Positions 52,450 to 59,705 of a DNA stretch of 64,000 nt are shown here, one piece after another. Made by a program: the position numbers and the translations under genes. The notes beneath the pieces were generated by a model. That model had not been told where the DNA came from. It saw only the letters and a list, made by a program, of their open reading frames with translations, and ran no database searches. Position 1 is the first letter of the stretch. Each line of letters opens with the position of its first letter. Source of the stretch: Serinicoccus sediminis (GTDB lineage: Bacteria; Actinomycetota; Actinomycetes; Actinomycetales; Dermatophilaceae); NCBI RefSeq assembly GCF_004153545.1, contig NZ_SDVA01000003.1, positions 177,954-241,953 on the forward strand, in the 5' to 3' direction.

Positions 52450-53108
52450 CCCAGCCGGCGACGCTCTCGCTCGCCGACGGCGAGTCGGTCGCCGACCTGG
52501 CCACGCTGGTGCGCCGGGCCGCACGGCTCGACGAGGACGGGGCGATCCGGCTGCAGGCGACCGGTGCCGGAGGGGTGCTGGCCGCGTGGGTGTGCGTGCT
52601 GCCCGGGGCCGGGCTGCTGCGCAGCGGGCTGACCCTCGGGCTGCGCACCATGGCGCTGGCGGCGGACGCCGAGGCGCTGGACGTCACGGTGCCGCTCGGC
52701 GGGCTGACCGACCGCTTCGCCCGCCGGGCGGCCACCGGGGACAGCTCGACGACGCTCGCCGTCCCCCCGACGACGCTCGCCCCGCCCTGGGCCGCGCAGT
52801 CCCCGCCGCGCGGAGGCTGGGAGCCGCTCGGCGGCATACCGGCGGAGGAGCTGCTGGCGGCCGCGCGGGCAGGGATCGCCGAGGTCGCCACCGGGTCCCC
52901 GGAGGGGTCGGGGGCCGCGGCCGTCGAGGCCCTGCGCGCACGGGTGTGGGGCCGGCCGGTCGCGGACACCGAGGTGCCGGCCGCGGCCGGGCTCGCGGTG
53001 CACGCCCTCGGCTTCCTCCGACCCGGGGACGGACCCGCCGCCGTGCACCGCAGCGGCGCGTGGCTGCGGGTCTCCACGGCCGTCGGCCACGTGGTGCTGC
53101 GACCCTGA
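52446..53108 (+). CDS. Conserved hypothetical protein coupled to thioesterase
   Basis: A 220-residue Ala-, Gly- and Arg-rich protein starting at GTG 52446. No signal peptide, membrane helix or catalytic motif is visible. GLRTMALAADAEALDVTVPLGGLTDR and GLAVHALGFLRPGDG are the better-structured parts; the middle is a flexible Pro/Ser linker. The overlap with the thioesterase implies a shared process. Not recognised. Confidence 0.65.
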   Translation: MTQPATLSLADGESVADLATLVRRAARLDEDGAIRLQATGAGGVLAAWVCVLPGAGLLRSGLTLGLRTMALAADAEALDVTVPLGGLTDRFARRAATGDSSTTLAVPPTTLAPPWAAQSPPRGGWEPLGGIPAEELLAAARAGIAEVATGSPEGSGAAAVEALRARVWGRPVADTEVPAAAGLAVHALGFLRPGDGPAAVHRSGAWLRVSTAVGHVVLRP

Positions 53109-53318
53109 GGGGGCGGCCGGGCAGTCGCCGGTGACGTGGTGCCGTGGTGCTGCACCGCCCAGGCGCCGGTGCGAGCACGCCTGTGCGCCGTCTCGTGCGT
53201 TTCCTTGCGACACGCGCGTGCCTGGGGCGACGGGTGTGTCACCAGGAGAGGCACAGGCATGCGCACTGGGGTCCTCAGGCCCGCCCCGACGAGTCACGGA
53301 GGTCCGCCGTCGCCAGCC
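53109..53318. other. 210-base gap between convergent genes
   Basis: GC-rich with several CACGC/GCGTG runs (for example CGACACGCGCGTGCC) that can pair locally, but no clean terminator and no supported gene. Confidence 0.3.
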
Positions 53319-53924
53319 CTACGTGCCGGCGCCCTCCGGACTGGCCCGGTCCTCCCGCGCCGACCCGGGCAGGGCACTCCTGTCCGGGTGCAGCGCGAGG
53401 AAGAGCGACCACGGCTCCGCGGTGGGGTCGCGGGCCCGGTCGTGGAACTCGTCGACGAGCTCGGCCAGCCGGGTCCGGAACTCCTCGAGCTGCTCCGGGG
53501 GCAGACGCAGCCCGAGCCGGGTCATGGTGACGTCGGTGCGGTCGGCCGGCACCTCGGCGATCTCCGCGACGAACGCGTCCAGCATGCCCTTGGTGGTGAC
53601 GGGGGTGCGGGCGTACCAGGAGCGGCCGGTGGCCCGGTAGGGGATCTCCCGAGCCCCCCGGCGTCCCCGACGCGGCTCGAGCGCCTCGAGGAACCCGGTG
53701 TCGACCAGGGTGCGCACGTGGTGCAGGACCGTCGCCGGGTTCAGGCCCAGGGCGTCGGCGAGCTCCCGGTTGGTCAGCGGCTCGTCGAGGGCCAGCCGCA
53801 GGATCCGCAGCCGCACCCCCGAGGCCAGCGCCCGCGCCTCGGCGTCGCTGGCCTCGAACCCGCCGTCGTGCTGGGCAGGCGCTCCGCCCGGCTCGGGCCG
53901 GGGCGATGACGGATCCGGCTGCAT
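53319..53924 (-). CDS. Winged-helix (ArsR-like) transcriptional regulator
   Basis: A 201-residue regulator. After a disordered N-terminus, residues ~35-95 form a winged helix (RLRILRLALDEPLTNRELADALGLNPATVLHHVRTLVDTG: the HTH is NRELADALGLNPATVLHH). The C-terminal helices (LPPEQLEEFRTRLAELVDEFHDRA) probably dimerise. The ATG at 53924 is chosen because it follows a CAGGAT box by seven bases; starts further upstream would fall inside the operator. It is divergent from an MFS transporter and probably represses it and itself. Confidence 0.85.
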   Translation of the reverse strand: MQPDPSSPRPEPGGAPAQHDGGFEASDAEARALASGVRLRILRLALDEPLTNRELADALGLNPATVLHHVRTLVDTGFLEALEPRRGRRGAREIPYRATGRSWYARTPVTTKGMLDAFVAEIAEVPADRTDVTMTRLGLRLPPEQLEEFRTRLAELVDEFHDRARDPTAEPWSLFLALHPDRSALPGSAREDRASPEGAGT

Positions 53925-53931
53925 ACCCGCC

Positions 53932-53937
53932 ATCCTG
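53932..53937 (-). promoter_or_regulatory. -10 box (CAGGAT) of the regulator gene, leaderless
   Basis: CAGGAT ends seven bases before ATG 53924 and lies 17 bases from TTGAGT (53955-53960) inside the operator. Confidence 0.6.
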
Positions 53938-53940
53938 GCA

Positions 53941-53966
53941 AAGTGATTGACAGAACTCAATCACTT
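53941..53966. promoter_or_regulatory. Palindromic operator AAGTGATTGA-N6-TCAATCACTT
   Basis: Perfect 10-bp inverted repeats with a six-base centre (CAGAAC). It covers the -35 boxes of both divergent promoters (TTGACA 53947-53952 rightward, TTGAGT 53960-53955 leftward). AT content is far above the local average. Confidence 0.9.
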
Positions 53967-53970
53967 GGCG

Positions 53971-53976
53971 CAGGAT
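53971..53976 (+). promoter_or_regulatory. -10 box (CAGGAT) of the MFS gene, leaderless
   Basis: CAGGAT ends seven bases before GTG 53984 and is 18 bases from TTGACA in the operator. Confidence 0.6.
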
Positions 53977-53983
53977 CGTCGGC

Positions 53984-55267
53984 GTGACCACTCCGCGACC
54001 GGCCGGCCTCTGGCGCCACCACGACTTCCGTCAGCTCTGGATGGGCGACACCGTGTCGGTCTTCGGTGCGCAGTTCGTCGGGTTCGCGATGCCGCTCATG
54101 GCCGTGCAGCTGCTCGGCGCCGACGCCTTCCAGATGGGCCTGCTGGCGACCCTGGAGTCCCTGGCCTTCCTGCTCATCGGGCTGCCGGCGGGCGCCTGGG
54201 TGGACCGCTGGCGCAAGAGGACGGTGCTCGTCCTCGGCGACATCGGGCGAGCGCTGCTCCTGCTCACCCTGCCGGCCGCGTGGCTGCTCGACGTCCTGAC
54301 GATGGGCCAGCTCTACGTCGTCGCCGTGGGGGTCGGCGTCATCACCGTCTTCTTCGACGTGGCCAACCAGTCCTACCTGCCCGAGCTCGTCGAGGGCGAG
54401 CAGATCGCCGACGGCAACGGCAAGCTGCAGGCCAGCCAGCAGACCGCCATGGTGGTCGGGCCCGCGGCGGCCGCCGCCATGGTGCGGCTGCTCGGCTCCC
54501 CGCTGACCATCGCGGTGACCAGCCTCTGCATGGGCCTGTCCTCGCTCTTCGTGAGCCGCATCCGGCACCGGGAGCAGGCGCCCGACCCCGCCGCCCGCCG
54601 TCCCCTGGTCACCGAGATCCGCGAGGGGCTGTCCTTCGTGCTCTCCCACCCGTTGCTGCGCCGCATCGTGGCCTGCACCGGCCTGAGCAACCTCGCCTCC
54701 TCGGGCGTCTTCGCCCTCTTCGTCCTGTACGCCCTCACCACCCTCGACCTCGCCGAGACCACCCTGGGGCTGGTCCTGTCGCTGGGGGCGGTCGGCGGTC
54801 TGCTCGGTGCGGTCACCTCCGGCTGGTTCGGCCGGTGGGTGGGCGAGGGCCGCGCCATCCCCATCGCCGCCGTGCTCTCCGGCCTGGCGATGCTCACCGT
54901 GCCGCTCGCCTCGGTCCTGCCGCCCGTGCCGACGCTGCTGGTCGGCAACCTGCTCATCTCCTGGGGCGTCGTGGTCTACAACATCGCCCAGGTGAGCTTC
55001 CGCCAGCGGCTGTGCCCCAAGCCGCTGCTGGGCCGGATGAACGCCTCCATCCGGTTCCTCGTCTGGGGGCCCATGCCGATCGGGGCCTTCCTCGGTGGCG
55101 TGGCCGGCCAGCAGCTCGGCCTGGTGCCGACCCTCTGGGGCCTGGCCACGCTGTCCGTCCTCGCGGCCCTCCCGGTCCTGCTCTCGCCGCTCGTCCGCAT
55201 GCGCGAGCTGCCCCGCGAGCTCGACGCGCTGGCCGAGGGCGCGACGCGGGCCCCGTCGGCGGAGTGA
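53984..55267 (+). CDS. MFS transporter (drug efflux type)
   Basis: A 427-residue, 12-helix major facilitator. FRQLWMGDTVSVFGAQFVGFA and AGAWVDRWRKRTVLV (the helix 2-3 loop signature, G-x-x-x-D-R-x-x-R/K-R) are typical of the enterobactin exporter/DHA3 group. VITVFFDVANQSYLPELV and QTAMVVGPAAAA fit DHA3 members. GTG 53984 lies just after the operator, so the divergent winged-helix protein probably controls its expression. Substrate unknown. Confidence 0.9.
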   Translation: MTTPRPAGLWRHHDFRQLWMGDTVSVFGAQFVGFAMPLMAVQLLGADAFQMGLLATLESLAFLLIGLPAGAWVDRWRKRTVLVLGDIGRALLLLTLPAAWLLDVLTMGQLYVVAVGVGVITVFFDVANQSYLPELVEGEQIADGNGKLQASQQTAMVVGPAAAAAMVRLLGSPLTIAVTSLCMGLSSLFVSRIRHREQAPDPAARRPLVTEIREGLSFVLSHPLLRRIVACTGLSNLASSGVFALFVLYALTTLDLAETTLGLVLSLGAVGGLLGAVTSGWFGRWVGEGRAIPIAAVLSGLAMLTVPLASVLPPVPTLLVGNLLISWGVVVYNIAQVSFRQRLCPKPLLGRMNASIRFLVWGPMPIGAFLGGVAGQQLGLVPTLWGLATLSVLAALPVLLSPLVRMRELPRELDALAEGATRAPSAE

Positions 55268-55329
55268 CCTCGACGTCCACGCCGAGGGCGCGCGGGACGC
55301 GGCGGCGCCCGCCCGGGGGAGCACCGGCA

Positions 55330-55335
55330 TACCCT
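55330..55335 (+). promoter_or_regulatory. -10 box (TACCCT) of the CNNM/CBS gene, leaderless
   Basis: TACCCT ends seven bases before the ATG at 55343. Confidence 0.55.
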
Positions 55336-55342
55336 GTGCCGC

Positions 55343-56659
55343 ATGGACGCCGCCCTGCTCACCAACATCGCGCTGGTCCTGCTCTTCGTCCTCGTCGGCG
55401 GCGTCTTCGCGGCGACCGAGATGGCGATCGTGTCGCTGCGACCCTCCCAGGTCGACGAGATCGAGCGCTCCGGGCCGCGAGGCAGGCGGATCGCCACGCT
55501 CGTCCGCGACCCCAACACCTTCCTCTCCGCGGTGCAGGTCGGGGTCACGGTCGCCGGCTTCTTCTCGTCCGCCTTCGGCGGCGCGACCATCGCGCCGTCG
55601 GTGTCGACGTGGCTGCAGGGCCTGGGTATGCCGTCCTCGGTCGCCGACCCGGTGGCGCTGGTGGCCATGACGCTGGTCATCGCCTACCTGTCGCTCGTCC
55701 TCGGCGAGCTCACCCCCAAGCGGCTGGCGATGCAGCGCTCGGCCGGCTTCACCAAGGTGCTGGCCCCGCCGCTGGGCATCTTCGCGACCCTGCTGCGCCC
55801 GGTCATCTTCTTCCTGTCCGTCTCCACCAACCTCATGGTCCGGCTGCTGGGCGGCGACCCCGGCGCGACCCAGGAGGAGATGACGATCGAGGAGCTGCGG
55901 CGGACCGTGGAGGACAACCGCGACCTGAGGCCCTACAGCCGGGAGATCCTCTCCGACGTCTTCCGGGCCAGCGAGCGCACCCTGGGCGACGTGCTGCGAC
56001 CCCGCCCGGACGTCGAGTTCCTCGCCGCGGACGCCCGCGTCGAGGACGTCATCGGTGAGATCCGGCGCAGCGGCCACAGCCGCTACCCGGTGACCGGCCA
56101 GGGTGTCGACGACATCCTCGGCTTCGTCCACATCCGGGACCTCTTCACCCTGCCCGAGGCGCAGCGCGCCCGCACCCGGGTGCACGAGGTCACCCGCGAG
56201 ATCACCGCGCTGCCGGTGACCAAGCCGGTGCTCGCGACGCTCGCCCTGCTGCGCGCCGAGCAGCAGCACATGGCACTGGTGGTCGACGAGCACGGCGGCA
56301 CCGAGGGCGTCGTCACCATCGAGGACCTCGTCGAGGAGGTGGTGGGGGAGATCTACGACGAGTACGACACCGAGCGCGACCCGGAGGACTCGCTGGTCCG
56401 GGCCGGAGGTCGCACGGTGGTCTCGGGCAGCCTCATCGTGGAAGAGCTCGAGGACGTCCTCGGCGTGGCCCTGCCGCACGGGTCCTACGAGACGGTCGCC
56501 GGCCTGGTGCTGGACCGCCTCGGCCGGGTCGCCGAAGAGGGCGACTGCGTGGTGGTCGGCGACGTGCGGCTCACGGTGGTGGCGCTGGAGGGGCTGCGGA
56601 TCACCGAGGTCGAGGTGGCCCGGGAGCCGGCGGCCGGGGACGAGGGGCAGCCGGGCTAG
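55343..56659 (+). CDS. CNNM/CorC-type membrane protein with CBS pair (hemolysin family)
   Basis: A 438-residue protein: a CNNM (DUF21) membrane domain (~1-190; FVLVGGVFAATEMAIVSLR, VTVAGFFSSAFGG, LVLGELTPKRLAMQ), a CBS pair (~215-340; VLRPRPDVEFLAAD, MALVVDEHGGTEGVVTIEDLVEEVVGEI) and a CorC_HlyC transporter-associated domain (~355-430). Homologues include the CorC/MpfA Mg2+ exporters. Three to four membrane helices anchor it. Convergent with the racemase; the two stops share CTAG. Confidence 0.92.
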   Translation: MDAALLTNIALVLLFVLVGGVFAATEMAIVSLRPSQVDEIERSGPRGRRIATLVRDPNTFLSAVQVGVTVAGFFSSAFGGATIAPSVSTWLQGLGMPSSVADPVALVAMTLVIAYLSLVLGELTPKRLAMQRSAGFTKVLAPPLGIFATLLRPVIFFLSVSTNLMVRLLGGDPGATQEEMTIEELRRTVEDNRDLRPYSREILSDVFRASERTLGDVLRPRPDVEFLAADARVEDVIGEIRRSGHSRYPVTGQGVDDILGFVHIRDLFTLPEAQRARTRVHEVTREITALPVTKPVLATLALLRAEQQHMALVVDEHGGTEGVVTIEDLVEEVVGEIYDEYDTERDPEDSLVRAGGRTVVSGSLIVEELEDVLGVALPHGSYETVAGLVLDRLGRVAEEGDCVVVGDVRLTVVALEGLRITEVEVAREPAAGDEGQPG

Positions 56660-57402
56660 GAGGTCGACCCGTCGGGGCCGGCGTCCCGCGAGCCCACCGC
56701 CGGCCGGTCGCGCCCGCCCAGCGCCGCCTCCAGGGCGGCCTCGACGTGCAGCCTCGTGGTCGGGAAGGTCGGGACGTCGACGTCCTCCGGCCGCAGGAGC
56801 AGCTCGATCTCGGTGCAGCCGAGGACGACGCCCTGCGCGCCCCGCTCCACCAGGTCGTCGACGACGCGCCGGTACGCCTCCCGCGACTCCTCGCGCACGA
56901 CGCCTCGGCACAGCTCGTCGTAGATGACCCGGTGCACCAGCTCGCGGCCGGGCGCGTCGGGCACGAGCACCTCCAGGCCGTGGTCGGCCAGCCGGCCGGT
57001 GTAGAACGACTGCTCCATGGTGAAGGCCGTGCCGAGCAGCCCGACCCGGCCCAGCCCGGCCGTCCGCACCGCCGCGGCGGTGGCGTCGGCCAGGTGCAGC
57101 AGCGGTATGCCGAGCGCCGCCTCGACCTCGTCCGCCACCCTGTGCATCGTGTTGGTGCAGAGGAGCACCAGGTCGGCGCCGGCCGCCTCCAGCCCGCGCG
57201 CGTGCCGGGCGAGCAACCGCCCGGCCGCCTCCCAGTCGCCGGCGACCTGCAGGGCCTCCACCTCGGCGAAGTCCAGGGAGGCGAGGACGACGCGCGCGGA
57301 GTGCAGGCCGCCGAGCCGCTCGCGGACCCCCTCGTTGAGGAGGCGGTAGTACTCCGCGCTGGACTCCCAGCTCATCCCGCCGAGCAGGCCGATCGTGCGC
57401 AT
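56656..57402 (-). CDS. Aspartate/glutamate racemase family protein
   Basis: A 248-residue Asp/Glu racemase (YgeA/RacX type). The start motif TIGLLGGMSWESSAEYY and the two catalytic cysteines in LLCTNTMHR and LGCTEIELL are present. It likely racemises an amino acid for wall or signalling D-amino acids. The ATG at 57402 follows a TAGGGT box by six bases. Confidence 0.92.
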   Translation of the reverse strand: MRTIGLLGGMSWESSAEYYRLLNEGVRERLGGLHSARVVLASLDFAEVEALQVAGDWEAAGRLLARHARGLEAAGADLVLLCTNTMHRVADEVEAALGIPLLHLADATAAAVRTAGLGRVGLLGTAFTMEQSFYTGRLADHGLEVLVPDAPGRELVHRVIYDELCRGVVREESREAYRRVVDDLVERGAQGVVLGCTEIELLLRPEDVDVPTFPTTRLHVEAALEAALGGRDRPAVGSRDAGPDGSTS

Positions 57403-57408
57403 GGCCCG

Positions 57409-57414
57409 ACCCTA
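57409..57414 (-). promoter_or_regulatory. -10 box (TAGGGT) of the racemase gene, leaderless
   Basis: TAGGGT ends six bases before the ATG at 57402. Confidence 0.5.
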
Positions 57415-57422
57415 GCCGCGGG

Positions 57423-59150
57423 TCAGCCGAGCCAGACCGTGCAGTCCTGGTGCAGCGTGCGCCGCCCCTCGGCGTCGCGGTGCAGGCGGCCGCTGGTCAC
57501 CAGCACCTCGCGCTCCTCGGGCAGCACCACCGGCTCCTCGCCGAAGTTCGTCAGCACCGTGACCACCGGGCCGTCCTCACGGGCGTTGGTGAACGCGACG
57601 ACGCCCTCGGGCAGCGGCATACCCTCCAGGTCGGTGAGCCACTCCAGCCCGCCGACGCCGAGGTCGTGCTCGCGGCGCAGCCGGAGCAGGGTGCGGTAGA
57701 GCTCCAGCGTCGAGCCCGCCACCCCCTCCTGCCGGTCCACCGACAGGGAGCCGTAGAGCAGCGGCTGCGGCAGCCAGGTGTCGACGTCGTCCGGCGCGCC
57801 GAACCCGTAGGACGGCTCGCCGGCGACCCACGGCATCGGGACCCGGCAGCCGTCGCGCCCGGTCTCCTCGCCCTGGGTGCGGTGGAAGGCCGGGTCCTCG
57901 CGTACGTGGGCGGGCAGCGCCGTGTGGTCGGGGAGCCCGAGCTCCTCGCCGTTGTAGAGGTAGGCCGAGCCGGGCAGCGCCAGCATCATCGCGGTGGCCG
58001 CCCGCGCCCGCCGCAGCCCGAGGACGGCGTTGGGCTGGGGGTCGCCGGCGGCGATCCCGTTGGGCCGCGGCTGCCCCACCGGCAGCCCGAGCCGCGAGGC
58101 GTGGCGGACCACGTCGTGGTTGGACAGCACCCACGTGGTGGGCGCGCCCACCGCCTCGGCCGCCTCGAGCGAGGTCTCGACGATGCGCTGCTGGTCGGCG
58201 GCCCGCCAGGGTGCCTGCAGGTAGTGGAAGTTGAACGCCTGGTGCATCTCGTCCGGGCGGACGTAGGCCATCGTCCGCTCCTGCGTCGGGAGCCACGCCT
58301 CGGCGCACAGGATCCGGTCGCGCTGCGGGTCGCCCTCGGGGTTGTAGGAGTCCAGCACCTCCCGCCAGCCGCGGTAGACCTCGTGCACCTCCTCCTGGTC
58401 CCACATCGGGCCGAGGTGGCTCTGCTCGAGCCGCTCGTCGTCCGCGCCGGCCATGACCGCCCGCTCCTCCCAGTCCGGCAGGTCGGCGTCCTTGACGAGC
58501 GAGTGGGCGACGTCGACCCGGAAACCGTCGACGCCCCGGTCCAGCCAGAAGCGCAGGATGTCGTGGAACTCCTCGACGACCTCGGGGTTGCGCCAGTTGA
58601 GGTCGGGCTGCTTGCTGTCGAAGAGGTGGAGGTACCACTGGCCGGGGGTCCCGTCGGGCTCGGTGACCCGGGTCCAGGCCATGCCCCCGAAGATGCTCTT
58701 CCAGTTGTTCGGCGGCTCGCTGCCGTCGCCGCGGCCGTCCCGGAAGACGTAGCGCTCCCGCTCGGGGCTGCCCGGCGCCGCGGCCAGCGCCTGCTCGAAC
58801 CACGCGTGCTCGTCGCTGGTGTGGTTGGGCACGAGGTCGACGATGACCCGGACGCCGAGCTCGTGGGCGCGCTCCACGAGCGCGTCGGCGTCCTCCAGGG
58901 TGCCGAAGACCGGGTCGACGTCGCGGTAGTCGGCCACGTCATACCCCGCGTCGGCCATGGGGGAGCGGTAGAACGGGCTGATCCAGACCGCGTCCACCCC
59001 CAGCGCGGCGAGGTAGGGCAGCCGGGAGGTGATGCCGGGGAGGTCGCCCACCCCGTCACCGCTCGCGTCGGCGAAGCTGCGGGGGTAGACCTGGTAGATG
59101 ACGGCGTGGCGCCACCAGGGCGCGTCGTGCGCGGACGGGGGGTGAGTCAC
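57423..59150 (-). CDS. GH13 alpha-glucosidase
   Basis: A 575-residue cytoplasmic GH13 enzyme. WWRHAVIYQVYPRSFADASGD is the usual start of oligo-1,6-glucosidases/alpha-glucosidases; VIVDLVPNHTSDEHAWF is region I, GFRVDVAHSL holds the nucleophilic Asp, ILCAEAWLP the acid/base Glu and VLSNHDVVRHASR the third acid. The region II residue after the nucleophile (Val-Ala-His) points to alpha-1,4 over alpha-1,6 specificity; this is family knowledge, not a test. GTG 59150 lies eight bases from a TACCGT box. Confidence 0.93.
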   Translation of the reverse strand: MTHPPSAHDAPWWRHAVIYQVYPRSFADASGDGVGDLPGITSRLPYLAALGVDAVWISPFYRSPMADAGYDVADYRDVDPVFGTLEDADALVERAHELGVRVIVDLVPNHTSDEHAWFEQALAAAPGSPERERYVFRDGRGDGSEPPNNWKSIFGGMAWTRVTEPDGTPGQWYLHLFDSKQPDLNWRNPEVVEEFHDILRFWLDRGVDGFRVDVAHSLVKDADLPDWEERAVMAGADDERLEQSHLGPMWDQEEVHEVYRGWREVLDSYNPEGDPQRDRILCAEAWLPTQERTMAYVRPDEMHQAFNFHYLQAPWRAADQQRIVETSLEAAEAVGAPTTWVLSNHDVVRHASRLGLPVGQPRPNGIAAGDPQPNAVLGLRRARAATAMMLALPGSAYLYNGEELGLPDHTALPAHVREDPAFHRTQGEETGRDGCRVPMPWVAGEPSYGFGAPDDVDTWLPQPLLYGSLSVDRQEGVAGSTLELYRTLLRLRREHDLGVGGLEWLTDLEGMPLPEGVVAFTNAREDGPVVTVLTNFGEEPVVLPEEREVLVTSGRLHRDAEGRRTLHQDCTVWLG

Positions 59151-59158
59151 GAGGGGCT

Positions 59159-59164
59159 ACGGTA
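59159..59164 (-). promoter_or_regulatory. -10 box (TACCGT) of the alpha-glucosidase gene, leaderless
   Basis: TACCGT ends eight bases before GTG 59150. Confidence 0.45.
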
Positions 59165-59199
59165 TGCCGCGGCTCCCTGGTGCGCGCAAATCGCGCCGG

Positions 59200-59610
59200 T
59201 CAGTCCTCCTCGAGGGTGTTGACCATGGCCTGCGCGGCGTGCGCCATGTAGGCCCGCATCTGCTGCTCGTCCAGGCCGTCCATCCGGTCGGCCACGGTGT
59301 CCAGGGCGGCGTTCATGTGGTGCAGCCAGCGGTCCCGCTGGGCGGGGGTGACCCGGAAGGGGTGGTGGCGCATCCGCAGCCGGGGGTGGCCGCGCTGGTC
59401 GGAGTAGGTCGTGGGGCCGCCCCAGTACTGCTCGAGGAACATCCGCAGCCGCACCTCGGCGGGCCCGAGGTCCTCCTCGGGGTAGAGGTCGCGCAGCGGC
59501 GGGTCCTGCCGCACGCCCTGGTAGAAGGCGTGCACGAGGTCGACGAAGGTCTGGTGCCCGCCGACGCGCTCGTAGACGGTGGTGGGGGTGTCGGGGGAGG
59601 GCTGGGTCAC
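59200..59610 (-). CDS. glbO: Group II truncated haemoglobin (HbO)
   Basis: A 136-residue 2-on-2 globin. YERVGGHQTFVDLVHAFYQ and LRDLYPEEDLGPAEVRLRMFLEQYWGGPTTYSDQRGHPRLRMRH-type landmarks: EQYWGGP in helix E, HPRLRMRHHPF with proximal His F8, and RDRWLHHM with Trp G8. It binds O2 or NO and probably protects respiration or aids O2 use. GTG 59610 has a CACCAT box six bases upstream. Confidence 0.95.
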   Translation of the reverse strand: MTQPSPDTPTTVYERVGGHQTFVDLVHAFYQGVRQDPPLRDLYPEEDLGPAEVRLRMFLEQYWGGPTTYSDQRGHPRLRMRHHPFRVTPAQRDRWLHHMNAALDTVADRMDGLDEQQMRAYMAHAAQAMVNTLEED

Positions 59611-59616
59611 CTCTCC

Positions 59617-59622
59617 ATGGTG
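59617..59622 (-). promoter_or_regulatory. -10-like box (CACCAT) of glbO, leaderless
   Basis: CACCAT ends six bases before GTG 59610. Confidence 0.35.
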
Positions 59623-59692
59623 CCAAACCCGCGCGGTGGCCCGGGACGTGCCGCCCCACCTCGGCGATTGGGGCGCCGTCGGCCCCGACCCC

Positions 59693-59698
59693 TACGCT
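59693..59698 (+). promoter_or_regulatory. -10 box (TACGCT) of the GH13 gene, leaderless
   Basis: TACGCT ends seven bases before GTG 59706. Confidence 0.5.
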
Positions 59699-59705
59699 CG
59701 GGGCC

